Assembly (NCBI GenBank): GCA_963082975.1
Contig: OY720350.1
Coordinates: 38,854,452 to 38,918,451 of the forward strand
Reading direction: 5' to 3'
Length of the DNA stretch: 64,000 bases
Source: Labia minor
Lineage: Eukaryota > Arthropoda > Insecta > Dermaptera > Spongiphoridae
Shown: positions 34,281 through 44,919 of the stretch, piece by piece
How positions within the stretch are numbered: position 1 is the first letter of the stretch
How the letters are laid out: each line of letters starts with the position of its first letter
The notes under the pieces: generated by a model
The model's database searches: none
Seen by the model: the letters and a program-made list of their open reading frames with translations, nothing else
Told to the model about the DNA's origin: nothing
Made by a program: the position numbers and the translations under genes

Positions 34281-35043
34281 AAGTCTTATAAATATTTTTT
34301 TAAAGTTTCCTATATTGAATAAGAGATTGGAAGTTATTTAATAATGTACATAGGGGTGCTCTAAGTAAAATTTTGACAATAATTCATAATAATAAAAAAT
34401 AAGTAAAAAGATTGAAAAAAGGGAGCCGCTCTCCCTCCATATATTTTTTAATTGCCAATATATTTGAAAAGAATTACAGTGAAAAATTTGAGAAAACCGT
34501 ATATTTAGTTAATTTCGAATATTTTATTGAATATAATATTTAATAATTATCGTTTATTTATATATTATATTAATTTGTTAAAAAAAATTTTTGTGCAATA
34601 AAATTATTAGATCAGATTTCGACTTCCTAAGAGCCTTTATCATGTTTAATTTCTCTCTAATCTACTTAAGAAAGCGAATTATCACAAAGATTTTTTAACA
34701 GGTGTGTAATTTTTATAAATTCATAGTTAATTTTAAATTTTTTATATTTTAATTTATCATCTCAACTGGTAGGTAACTTGGAACATGAGGGTTTAAACTT
34801 AAACTTAAAGTTCTTTAATTTAAAAAATTATCCGAAATATAAAAATGAAATTTATAATAAAAATGGGAATATCTCACATCTTAATAGCATTAAAAAATTA
34901 AATAATTTATTTATTTGAAAAAAAAAAAAATAATAATAATTAAAACAAAAATCACTGGTTATACAATTATTTTTAGTTATAAAAGATTTGAACATATATT
35001 TATCATTTTTTCTAAATCGAATTTTTTAGTATTAGGTACTTAC

Positions 35044-35055
35044 AAGTTTATACAT
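35044..35055 (-). CDS. Gene 2, first coding exon (12-nt, MYKL)
   Basis: ATG TAT AAA CTT is followed directly by a GTAAGT donor on the minus strand. It joins in phase 0 to the exon ending at 32257, making a continuous signal peptide. The start codon is preceded by CCATCCACC, a good animal start context, and by a leader of about 45 nt. The intron of 2.8 kb holds one H-A element and scattered TTGGGACA motifs. The same 12-nt exon, coding the same four residues, begins gene 3. Confidence 0.72.
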
Positions 35056-35089
35056 GGTGGATGGATTAGGAATCGCTTTGGATGCCGTT

Positions 35090-35132
35090 CACAAAACAAA
35101 TGTCCAGTCAATGCTGGTGGCTTATTTTATAG
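35090..35132 (-). promoter_or_regulatory. Core promoter of gene 2
   Basis: The minus strand shows CTATAAAATAAG (TATA box, 35125-35132), with a likely transcription start about 30 bp downstream near CATTGACTGGAC (35100). The MYKL start codon follows about 45 nt later. The region is distinctly less AT-rich than its surroundings. Confidence 0.55.
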
Positions 35133-35219
35133 TCTGTCACTCGGGTGTCGTCCTCAAAAGCTTAGCTGTCAATTGCTGGACTTCCCCACTCATCCCATCC
35201 CCTTATTTGATTTGTCATA

Positions 35220-36301
35220 AACACTTCATTCATTTAAACAATTAATCTCTGGGTCAAGTTTTGCATTAAAATTTCTATGCGTGCTTACACCACCTCAGAA
35301 TTATTTAAATCTCTTTTATGTACAAATAGATTTAAAAAAAATATTAAATATGCATTTTTTTTTTATTTGAATTTTATCTGAATAATTAATTCAAAAATTT
35401 GGTTTTTAAAATAATCAATTAGATTTTAAAATTATAATTATTACAGAAAATAATATTATAATTTTTTTAATTGTTTATTTAATGAGATTATTAAAGAGGT
35501 TTTTATATATTTACTACAAAATAATAATATTTTGAATTAATTAAAAAATATAATTAAAAGAAATAAGTATAAAAATTATATAATTCTATATAATTTAGAA
35601 TGTATTTTAATATATATATATTTATTTATTCGGAAACTATTTTTTTGAATGAATTTTTATTTATATATTAATAATTATATTAAATAGAGATTAGATTATT
35701 GTGTATAATATATATATATAAGTAGTGATATTATAAAAATATTTTTAAAAAGTAAACAAAATTCGGGGGGAATGTTTTTTCCATCGAGTGATAAGCTAAT
35801 CAGCCAATTCATTGAAAATAAATAAATAAAAAAATATATTTAGTTTATGTTGAATAGTGAATTTTCCTTGAGGGAATGACTGAGCGAGGTAATTAACAAA
35901 CTTAATTAATTTAATTAAAATGTACTTTAATATATGTTTTATTTATTAATTATTTATAGTTTAATTTAATTTTGAATGATCATTTTTATCCTTTTTATTT
36001 ACAATTATCATATATTTTAATATTCTCATCATTTATTCGTATTATATTAATTGATATTAAATACATATAAAGATTATTTAATATTTTCAATTAATAAAAC
36101 TACTAATAATACAAATAATATTAATATAATTAAAACTTCTATTTGGGAAGTTTGTTTAAAGTAATTATAAATAAGCCACTTGATTCATTGCAATATTATA
36201 TTTCCTTTAGTTATTTATATTTAACATTATTTGATTAATTGATTTTATTTTATTTTAAATAAAAATAAAATAAAACTAATTCATTTATAGATAAAAATTA
36301 G
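35220..36301. other. AT-rich non-coding upstream of gene 2
   Basis: Apart from the less AT-rich 35130-35320 next to the promoter, the sequence is plain AT-rich filler with no recognised feature. Confidence 0.4.
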
Positions 36302-36710
36302 CTGGAGTGTCTCCACTCGACTATCTCGCAATTTGAATTGGAATAAATAACATAATATATTATATTTAAATTAAATTTAATTAATTATAAATTATAAATT
36401 AAAATTAATAAATAATATTTATTAAACCAGTGCATGTTTGGCTCTTTGTTGATGGCACTTTCAGCGATTCAATCAAGCTGAAATTCTATATATAGCAGTT
36501 TTATACAATTATTATTCATGTGAAAAATTATCAAACAAATATCTTTATTTTTACGTCACTTTAGAGGAAAAAAAATCAAAACGTTGTAGGTAATGACCCT
36601 CTTCCGGTTGAGCTACATTTCTCAAAAGTTGATAGAAAACTATGAATTTTGAATAATGTCCATGTACCAAATTTCATCATTCTAGTCAAACCGTTTTTGC
36701 TTAATCTTGG

Positions 36711-36789
<79 letters not shown>

Positions 36790-36912
36790 CAGACATTTTT
36801 CTCAACCTTAGTGAAAATGATTCAGGAACCTTCAAAACGTATAAAAACATCAAAATTTCAACAAAATTTCAACAAAATTTCGTGATCGCAATACTATCTG
36901 TGTCGAGATAGT
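36302..36912 (-). mobile_element. H-A copy, full length, with long CA tract
   Basis: A complete reverse copy: CTGGAGTGTCTCCACTCG on the left, TGTGTCGAGATAGT on the right. The microsatellite has expanded to (CA)n of about 60 bp (36713-36772) plus a GA run. The motif AAAAATTA lies on both sides of the element (36294-36301 and just after 36912). Confidence 0.87.
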
Positions 36913-36919
36913 AAAAAAT

Positions 36920-38690
36920 TAAAGTTATCTTATGAATTATAGTATTTTTGAATGGTATTATTTTCTTTCAACATTTTCGATCTGCGTATTAATTTAACAG
37001 ATTAATCTACAAAATTCCATACCGAATATATTTAATGAATAATGTATAAAAATATGGAACACCTTGGAATGTTTCAAGGTTACAAATACATCGTTATTAT
37101 TTCAATCCTATAGAAATTGTATAAATACATATAATATATATTTATTTCAAATTCCATTTGACAAGTTTTTTTTTCTTCTCTCTAATATTTAATGCAAAGA
37201 ATATAATTTTGCAATCCATTTATTTTTTCTATAATAAATGTGTATATTCATAATTCGAAAAGACAATTCTTATGAAAAATAAATATTGAATTTTAATTTT
37301 ATTTTATTATTCAAATGTGTTGGAATTGAAATGAAGACAAGTATTGCAAGAGCAAATGAGAGAGGGAACGTGCAAGATTATAATATCCATAGAAGGTGGT
37401 AATAATTATTATTTCATTCACGATTTAAGGACTCTTCTCTGAATAATGAATGACATCATGACCAAAAAAATCAAGAAAAAAAAATAATAATAACAATAAT
37501 TATATATAGATAAAAGAAAAAATTAGATAATATTTAGATCTAACTTTTATTATATATATATAAATTAATAATAAATTAATGTTAATCTATAATAAATTTA
37601 AAATATAAACAAATAATAGAGATTTTTTATTATTTCCGTAAATATTTATTAAATTAATGTTTGATTTGAACTTTGGACATAACACTCCTCTTTAAATAAA
37701 TAATTGATTAAGGCCATTACTAAAATAATATTATCAAAATACAACAATAATGAATTTTGTAATTCAGTAGTTAAGTTTAAAAAAGTCCATGTTTTCTTGT
37801 TATATATATTGTAATATATAATCCTAAAAAATACATTTTTTATGTATATAAGGGTGCGAAAGCGAGAACTTTCATTTTTGAACACATGCTAAATTAAAGA
37901 AAAGGACGTTTGGTCATGGGACATGTTGTCTGCACATGTACAGGGACCCATCCATGTGTTCAAAGTGGGGGAAAGGTTTCATTATTGGTGAAAATGATAT
38001 TTGAGTGAGTCTTGATCAGGCATTGGAGGGAGACATACATATCCCTGCAGGAAGGACATCATACACAACCCCTTTTTGAGAAATGTTGCTGCACAATAGA
38101 TGTTCCAGTTAAATCCGCAGGAAGACAATCAGGACTCAAGTCTCCAATGAACTCTCCATTCCTTTCTTTCATGCTAAGTGATAACACTTTCATAATTAAT
38201 AATTAATTATAATTGCAATTGCTAAAATATAAATTAAATTTCTTTTAATTTATATTTCTATTTTTACGGTACCTTTCAATATATTTAATTTCATATTAAT
38301 TTCATTATTATCTATTTTGTAAATTTAAGTCTCCTAGTTTTATTAAATAAATAATTTGTTATAATTTTATATAAGCATTTATTATTGAACCTATTCAATC
38401 TTATTATTTCCCATATCAACCTACGCGGATTCAAAAAACCCATTTAATTATTCTAAATTCAATCCAGAGTGCTACCAATTAATTAAACTAATTTTATAAT
38501 CCATTTTTTCTTATAAAATACCAACCCCCTTATATTTTATATACGACAATATATATAAATGTTTCTTTTAAATTATACAGTATTACTAACTTAATAACTA
38601 GAAAGGCATACAAAGTTGGTTAAATTAACAAACAATTTTAATTACAATAAAATATTTTAATGATTTTAGAAAAAAGTTCTCAAAACCAGG
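36920..38690. other. Mostly AT-rich non-coding
   Basis: One less AT-rich patch (37890-38170) contains short open frames but no recognisable protein, splice signals or repeat ends. Confidence 0.4.
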
Positions 38691-38990
38691 AGGGGACTCT
38701 CTTATGGGACCACTTGAAACACAGTTTCGCTTGTTCGCAGCACTAGAGGCGCTGCTGGCACTAATTTTAATTCGGTTTTCCGAAAACCTCTAACACCAGG
38801 CTGCACCCGGCTCATTTTAAATCATTTTAAATATCGTAAATATCTGACAGCTTACATCCGCTAATCCGCTGCGATTCGCTTGTATTCGCTATCATCTGAA
38901 TTATTTTATCAATTAGTTCGTGTTCGCATCCCTATGAATGTAGTGGCGCTAAACTTAGTTTCAAAATTTAACATTGCGTGTCCCTGCCCA
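38690..38990. other. GC-richer patch of unknown nature
   Basis: It contains GCACTAGAGGCGCTGCTGGC, TTCGGTTTTCCGAAAAC (a palindrome) and repeated ATTCGCT/TCCGCT words. GAGGCGCTG-type words also occur at 63053 and 11338. It is possibly a decayed dispersed repeat. No coding signal was seen. Confidence 0.3.
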
Positions 38991-39254
38991 GCTCAAAACA
39001 TGAGGACTAATTTATGTAAATAGAAATGAATAATTTCATTTAATTTTTTTCTATTTACCGTTATATTTGGAAAATCAGCGATGACTTTAGTTAGATTAAA
39101 AACGAAGGGACGAACTTTTATAGAATGGCTATTATTTATTTTAGAAATAATTTTAATAATATTAACGTTATTCTTTATGTATTTGCTTTGTTAAGAGAAA
39201 AATGGTTACATCAAATAACTTTAATGAGTATTTATCAAAATTTGTTAACTTAAT

Positions 39255-39640
39255 ATATCTCTTCTATCTATCACTGTGGCTCTACGGAAACGAAAGCAAC
39301 CACACGTCTCCAAGTATTCCTATTCTGAGCCACAACCTTCCACAATCCCTATCCTCTCCCATCTCTCTCACATCCTTTCCCACATTATCCACCCATCCTT
39401 GGTCTTCCAAGCGGACGTTTCCCACTCGGTCTCCCTACCAATATATTTTTCGCCATTCTATCTTCTCCCATTCTAGCCACGTGTCCTGCCCACCACAGCC
39501 TTCTCGATTTTATAATTCTAACTATATCTGGAGATGCATAGAGGTCATGCAATTCCTCCTTATGCAATCTTCGCCATTCCCCGGTGACCTCATCTTTCTT
39601 TGGCCCATAAATGCTTCTCAGAATCCTTAACTTGAAGGAA
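39255..39640 (-). pseudogene. GATA-tailed LINE, 3' end, reverse orientation
   Basis: The tail CTATCTATCACTGTGG is on the left. The minus strand codes LHDLYASPDIVRIIKSRRL, WWAGHVARMGEDRMAKNIL and GRPSGKRPLGRPRMGG. It corresponds to the 31-kb copy and has frameshifts before the terminal WRSVVAAA block. Confidence 0.7.
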
Positions 39641-39649
39641 GACCAGCTA

Positions 39650-40275
39650 ACGACCGAAAATTAAAAACAATCTCTACGACAGATGCTATGTCGAAAGGTG
39701 ATACCTTTCACGGAGAATTGGGTTAGAAATCAAGAAGGAGTAGGTGTTTTAATCGGTAGATCGTTTTGGAACGGAGCCCGACACTCTGTGCGTAAAGGCA
39801 TTTCACCTACTATAAAAAAAAAATACTTTTATTAACAATTTTTTGAAGGTTATTCGTAACCTTAATAAGTAAATGAAAAATTATTTATATCATATGTTAT
39901 GATTTGTAATTAATCGAATCTAATTTTTTACATTCAATTGGAGAATTGTATTTCTTTATAGGGATTACATATTCTTTTTCTGAATTTTTTTTTTTAAGTG
40001 AATACGTGTACGTATACTTATTTTCAATTAGATCAAGATAATTGTTTATAAATATATCCTCATACTACATTTGAATTTATATCTTTATTTTTTTTTATGT
40101 GTAATTAAATAATATTTTAATCAAATTAACTTATAATTGTTCTAATTTAAAATTGTCATTACTTAAAAAAAAGAGAAATTGGAGAAAAGTGGAATTTTTT
40201 CAAGTTCCGAAGATAGATAGATTATCATCGTCATGTTAAACCCTACAAAAAAAAATATTTATTAAAATCATACAT
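39650..40275. other. AT-rich non-coding
   Basis: No supported feature. A slightly GC-richer stretch (39650-39800) beside the LINE may belong to it. Confidence 0.35.
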
Positions 40276-40279
40276 AATA

Positions 40280-40801
40280 CGAGAGTGCTCTGAAAAGTTT
40301 CCGACCTGACCAAGAAAAACGATGTTTTTTAATTTTTGTTTTGTTTTATTTTTCAAAATTCAAGATAGCTGAGATCTGTACGATGTCAGCTGATCGTGAG
40401 CGAAATATTTTGCAAAACCATTTGAATATGGAAAGCTGTGTGCAACGTGGGTGCCGCATTTCCTAACGTTAGACCAAAAATTGCTTCGAAAAACCATTTC
40501 TAACGACAATTTGGCGCTATAGGCGTAATCCAAACGAATTTTTGCGTCGATTCATAACTGTTGATGAGACTTAAATTAAATTAAATCAAATTTAATTAAA
40601 TAATTTATTGATTAATTAAATAATTAAATAATTTATTAATTAAATAAATAAATAAATAATTTATTAATTAATTAAATCAATTAGAACACCGTTATGAGAA
40701 ATGTATCAGTGTTGATGGAGATTATGTTGAAAAATATAGGAAAAAAAATTGAAAAACATCGTTTTTCTTGGTCAGGTCGGAAACCTTTCAGACCACCCTC
40801 G
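40280..40801 (+). mobile_element. Internally deleted mariner element, copy 1
   Basis: The left end CGAGAGTGCTCTGAAAAG and the right end, complement of CGAGGGTGGTCTGAAAGG, extend into about 45-bp terminal inverted repeats (TTTCCGACCTGACCAAGAAA). TA dinucleotides flank it. Internally a mariner DDD-region remnant (RRNPNEFLRRFITVDE) precedes an AT-rich spacer that replaces the rest, followed by the C-terminal tail MRNVSVLMEIMLKN/RYEKCISVDGDYVEK. Confidence 0.82.
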
Positions 40802-40997
40802 TATGTATTGAGGGGCCTTAAAGTTTTTACCTGTAAGGAAAAAGGGGGGAGTTTGAAAAATTATGTGCACCTGTGTTCTAGTGAATAAATAAAATATTTT
40901 AGAACATTTACTCGTTATTAATAAATTTAATTATATGCACGAGTTAAAGTTTAAGCTTACTTGATTTAAAATTATATTATTGATAAAGAATATTTTT

Positions 40998-41112
40998 ACT
41001 ATCTCGCCAGAGATAGTATTGCGATCACGAAAATTTTCGATGTTGAGATTTTGATGTTTTTATACGTTTTGAAGGTTCCTGAATCATTTTCACTAAGGTT
41101 GAGAAAAATGTC

Positions 41113-41158
<46 letters not shown>

Positions 41159-41631
41159 TGTGTATGTATGTAGGCAAGATTACGCAAAAACGGTTTGAGC
41201 TAGAATGATGAAATTTGGTACATGGACATTATTCAAAATTCATAGTTTTCTATCAACTTTTGAGAAATGTAGGTCAACCGGAAGAGGGTCATTACCTACA
41301 ACGTTTTGATTTTTTTTCCTCTAAAGTGACCGTAAAAATAAAGATATATGTTTGATAATTTTTCACATGATTAATAATTGTATAAAACTGCTATATATAG
41401 AATTTCAGCTTGATTGATTCGCTAAAATTACCAGAATTAATTTTTTAACACTGCAAATCTCACGCGCCAACACGTAACGTGGTGCCATCAACAAAAAGCC
41501 AAACATGCGCTGGTTTAATATTTATTATTTATTATTTATAATTTATAATTAATTAAATTTAATTTAAATATAATATATTATGTTATTTAATCCAATTCAA
41601 ATTGCGAGATAGTCGAGTGGAGACACTCCAG
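40998..41631 (+). mobile_element. H-A copy, full length (reference copy)
   Basis: The ordered parts are clear. The 5' hairpin is ACTATCTCGCCAGAGATAGT, then come the AAGGTTCCTGAATCATTTTC block, a (TG)n/(TATG)n microsatellite (41115-41172) and the GTTTGAGCTAGAATGATGAA block. The GCTATATATAGAATTTCAGC region, the inverted motif CGAGATAGT and the 3' hairpin GAGTGGAGACACTC follow, ending CCAG. Confidence 0.9.
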
Positions 41632-41639
41632 CTAATTTT

Positions 41640-42450
41640 AGTTAAAAACTCAGTGCAGTTTCAAGTTTACTGATATACGCGTTTCGGTATAAGAAGATGG
41701 TATAAAAATCGAAATTCGCATAGAACTAATAAATCAATAAAATCACTGAATGTTTATTTAAAAATTATTCTTAATATCTATATTTAAGAATTATACAAAT
41801 TGTCTTAACTTCTAATAATTTAAATTTTTAAAACATTGTAATTTCTTAATAAGGAATTGTTTTTCTTAAATAATATTGCAAAGTCTTATTATTTCGTAGA
41901 TAGGTATATTTGTTTATTATTTATTTAATAGTTTGTACAATCTAATATAAAAATAATCATTAGATCGTCATTTATAATACTTTATTTATTTATTTTTTAA
42001 TTTTTACTTATTATGCATAAAATTACTATTGATTATTTATATGATGAATGTTTATTAAACGAACGTCGAGCTTGGTAGTCATTTTCGACCCTGATCGTTT
42101 AGGGTGTCATCGGTTGTAATGGCTTAGACGTGGCAGTTGACAAGAGCACGTTCTTGGCCAAGGCCACCGGAACTACTAAATACAGTCTTAAGATGGCAAC
42201 TGTACTTTAACTATTAAGTAATTGGCATTGATTCCTTAAATAGCGTAAAATTTCTCATTCATTTTTCAGAGACTTTATTTATTTCTAATAATTGCTGGAC
42301 AGCCCATCTATGCCTACTAATATATGCCCTTAATTCCCTTAATTAATTCATGTAATTTAAGAAGACTCATTACAACCAATCTTAGATTTAAATTAGAACA
42401 GGAATGGGTCATTAGAAAAATTGATACACAAGGGCTAGGGGAATCGAGAC
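41640..42450. other. AT-rich non-coding with a GC-richer patch
   Basis: 42060-42200 is less AT-rich (CGAACGTCGAGCTTGG, CCAAGGCCACCGG) but has no ORF or repeat signature that could be named. Confidence 0.35.
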
Positions 42451-42459
42451 CCAAGTAAA

Positions 42460-42545
42460 CAAAAAATTAATGACTTTGGGAGACAAAAATAGTTGTAATG
42501 TATTTGAAAATTAATAGGATTCATAGATACATTAATAAAACAAAT
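42460..42545 (+). pseudogene. GATA-tailed LINE, short internal fragment
   Basis: ATGACTTTGGGAGACAAAAA followed by GTATTTGAAAATTAATAGG matches the MTLGDES...FENRIL segment of the 31-kb copy. Confidence 0.4.
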
Positions 42546-42557
42546 AAAAGAGCTTTT

Positions 42558-43413
42558 ACTATCTCGTAAGAGATAGTATTGCGGTCACGAAAATTTTCGA
42601 TGTTGAGATTTTGATTATTTTATATGTTTTGAAGGTTCCTCAATCATTTTCACTAAGGTTGAGAAAAATGTCTATGTGTGTGTGTGTATGTATGTATGTA
42701 ACCAAGATTACGCAAAAACGGTTTGAGCTAGAATAATGAAATTTGGTACATGGGCATTATTCAAAAGAAGAAGACCCTTAAGAAGAACGACAGATGATCT
42801 GGCAGTGGCACTGGGAACGCGTGGCTAGACAACAGAGAGCCTGGAAACATTTGGAAAAGGCCCATGCCCTTATGTTGAGATTTTGATGTTTTTATACGTT
42901 TTGAAGGTTCCTGAATCATTTTCACTAAGTTTGAGAAAAATGTCTGTGTGATGTGTGTATGTATGTAACCAAGATTACGCAAAGACGGTTTGAGCTAGAA
43001 TGATGAAATTTGGTACATGGGCATTATTCAAAATTCATAGTTTTCTATTAGCTTTTGAGAAATGTAGCTCAACCGGAAGAGGGTCATTTCCTACAACGTT
43101 TTGATTTTTTTTCTTCTAAAGTGACTGTAAAAACAAAGATATATGTTTGATAATTTTTCACATAATTAATAATTGTATAAAACTGCTATATCTAGAATTT
43201 CAGATTGATTGAATCTCTAAAAGTACCAGAATTAAATTTTTAACACTGCAAATCTCACGCTCCAACACGTGACGTGGTGCCATCAACAAAGAGCCAAACA
43301 TGCACTGGTTTAATAAATATTATTTATTAATTTTAATTTATAATTAAATTAATTTAATTTAAATTAATATATGTTATTTAATCCAATTCAAATTTGCGAG
43401 ATAGTCTCCACTC
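42558..43413 (+). mobile_element. H-A composite interrupted by an RTE fragment
   Basis: An H-A 5' half (ACTATCTCGTAAGAGATAGT to CATGGGCATTATTCAAAAG) is followed by about 100 bp of RTE tail. A second H-A then starts at ATGTTGAGATTTTGATG and runs to a rearranged 3' end (GCGAGATAGTCTCCACTC). The internal restart point is the same one at which the 24-kb copy is truncated. Confidence 0.75.
42766..42868 (+). pseudogene. RTE-class LINE, C-terminal fragment
   Basis: It reads RRRPLRRTTDDLAVALGTR and, in another frame, WQWHWERVARQQRAWKHLE, the RTE tail pattern. It is about 85 percent alike by eye to the minus-strand fragment at 24645-24860. Confidence 0.55.
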
Positions 43414-43427
43414 AACTTTAATGAATA

Positions 43428-43752
43428 TATCTTATAGGAATTTTATGACCTCTATGCATCTCCAGACATGGACATTGGGTTATAAAATCGACAAGGTTGC
43501 GCTGGGCAGGACACGTGGCTAGAATGGGAGAAGATAGAATGGCGAAAAATATATTGGTAGGGAGACCGAGTGGGAAGCGACCGGTTGGAAGACCATGGAT
43601 GAGGTGGAGGCAGACAATATAGGAAGGGATGTAGGAGAGATTAGATAAAATAGGAGTTGGATGGGTGTAGCATAGGGACACTTGGAGAAGTGTGGTTGAT
43701 GCGGCCAAGAACTTTCGAGTTCCGTAGAGCCACAGAGATAGATAGATATCTT
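43428..43752 (+). pseudogene. GATA-tailed LINE, 3' end
   Basis: It carries CTGGGCAGGACACGTGGC, GGCGAAAAATATATTGGTAG, GGGAAGCGACCGGTTGGAAG and GCGGCCAAGAACTTTCGAG in the same order as the 31-kb copy. It ends CACAGAGATAGATAGATA. Frameshifts abolish the reading frame. Confidence 0.7.
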
Positions 43753-43945
43753 GAATATATATAAGATAATTTTTCAGTGTGAAAATAATACATTAGAAAG
43801 TATGTTAAAGATATATAAAAGGAAGGAGAAAAATATTATAAATTTATTATATTATATGATTTATATTTTTATTTTTACTGTGTAATATTTAATAATTTTG
43901 TTCATTATTTTATTATTATTAGTAATACATGAGAAATATATAGAC

Positions 43946-44354
43946 CAGGGGTGGCCAACCCGCGGCCCGCGGGCCTCATGCGGCCCGCCGTAAACATTAT
44001 TGCGGCCCGCGAGATTCATCACACTTTTATATTCTGCGCCTTCATGAAACAAATATCGCACTAGTGATATAAATATGATTTCATTTTTTTTATTTCGTTG
44101 TTTCTTTTTGTATTTTTAGTATTATATATTTTTTACAATGTGCATTCAGTATCATTATTATTATATTATATATGTTTATATGTAAAAATAATAGTAAACA
44201 TAATAAAAATTCATTATTTTTCAATTTGACACACCAAACAATATCTATAATGGGTCTAAATCTAATATGGGTATGTATAATTTTATATGCGGCCCGCGAA
44301 GTTATGATGCATTTCCAAAGTGGCCCGCAAGATCATTTGGGTTGGCCACCTCTG
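43946..44354. mobile_element. hAT-type MITE, copy 2
   Basis: The ends CAGGGGTGGCCAACCCGC and GGTTGGCCACCTCTG are inverted, with a perfect 8-bp duplication ATATAGAC at 43938-43945 and 44355-44362. It is the inverse of the 29.5-kb copy over almost its entire length and lacks a transposase. Confidence 0.92.
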
Positions 44355-44425
44355 ATATAGACGATAGTAAAATATAGATAACACAATGACATATCAAGCG
44401 TTTTTCATTTTAAAAACTTTAAAGA

Positions 44426-44915
44426 TTGAAAAAATATTTATTATTTATGGGTTGGGGATCAGCCGCCAACTCTAACATTGAAATAGTAGAAAGATTCCAG
44501 GCAAAATTTCTACGTTTGATAGTGAACGCCCCCTGGTTCGTGCCAAACAAGCTGATAGCCAATGACATAGGGATCCCATCAATGAAAAGAGTGATAACAA
44601 ATCGTTGTGTAAAATATGTAAACAAACTTGAACATCACCCAAGTAACCTAGTCAAAGACTTGATGGTCCCCCCCCCCCCATTGCAAGAAGATTAAAAAAA
44701 AACTTATCCAGTGATTCTATCGTACGTTTTAATAGTGAAAACAATTTTTAAAAAGAAATAAAAGGAAGCAACCATTGGGTTGTTTCCTAAATGTCTGTAA
44801 TATTATTATTGGTACTGTTGTATTAATTAATCAATCAAAAGATTTACTTATTGTTATATAAATAGTAACAGATTGTAAATTAAAAAAAAAAAAAGAAAAA
44901 GAAAAAAAAAATTAT
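44426..44915 (+). pseudogene. Jockey-clade LINE, 5'-truncated 3' end with poly-A
   Basis: It codes WGSAANSNIEIVERFQAKFL, RLIVNAPWFVPNKLIAND and IGIPSMKRVITNRCVKYVNK, the conserved C-terminal part of Jockey ORF2 after the reverse transcriptase. A frame-ending C-run at 44666-44680 is followed by a 3' UTR with TATATAAATAGTAACAG and an A-rich tail (44882-44915). The catalytic part is missing. Confidence 0.85.
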
Positions 44916-44919
44916 TTAT

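Noticed and set aside
36649-36885. ORF with poly (His-Thr)
   Set aside because: A (CA)n microsatellite inside an H-A copy. The same artefact appears at 40999-41187.
39276-39476. ORFs at 39202-39630, 53495-53749 and 31147-31509 rich in Ser/Pro/His
   Set aside because: They are antisense readings of the GATA-tailed LINE 3' ends.
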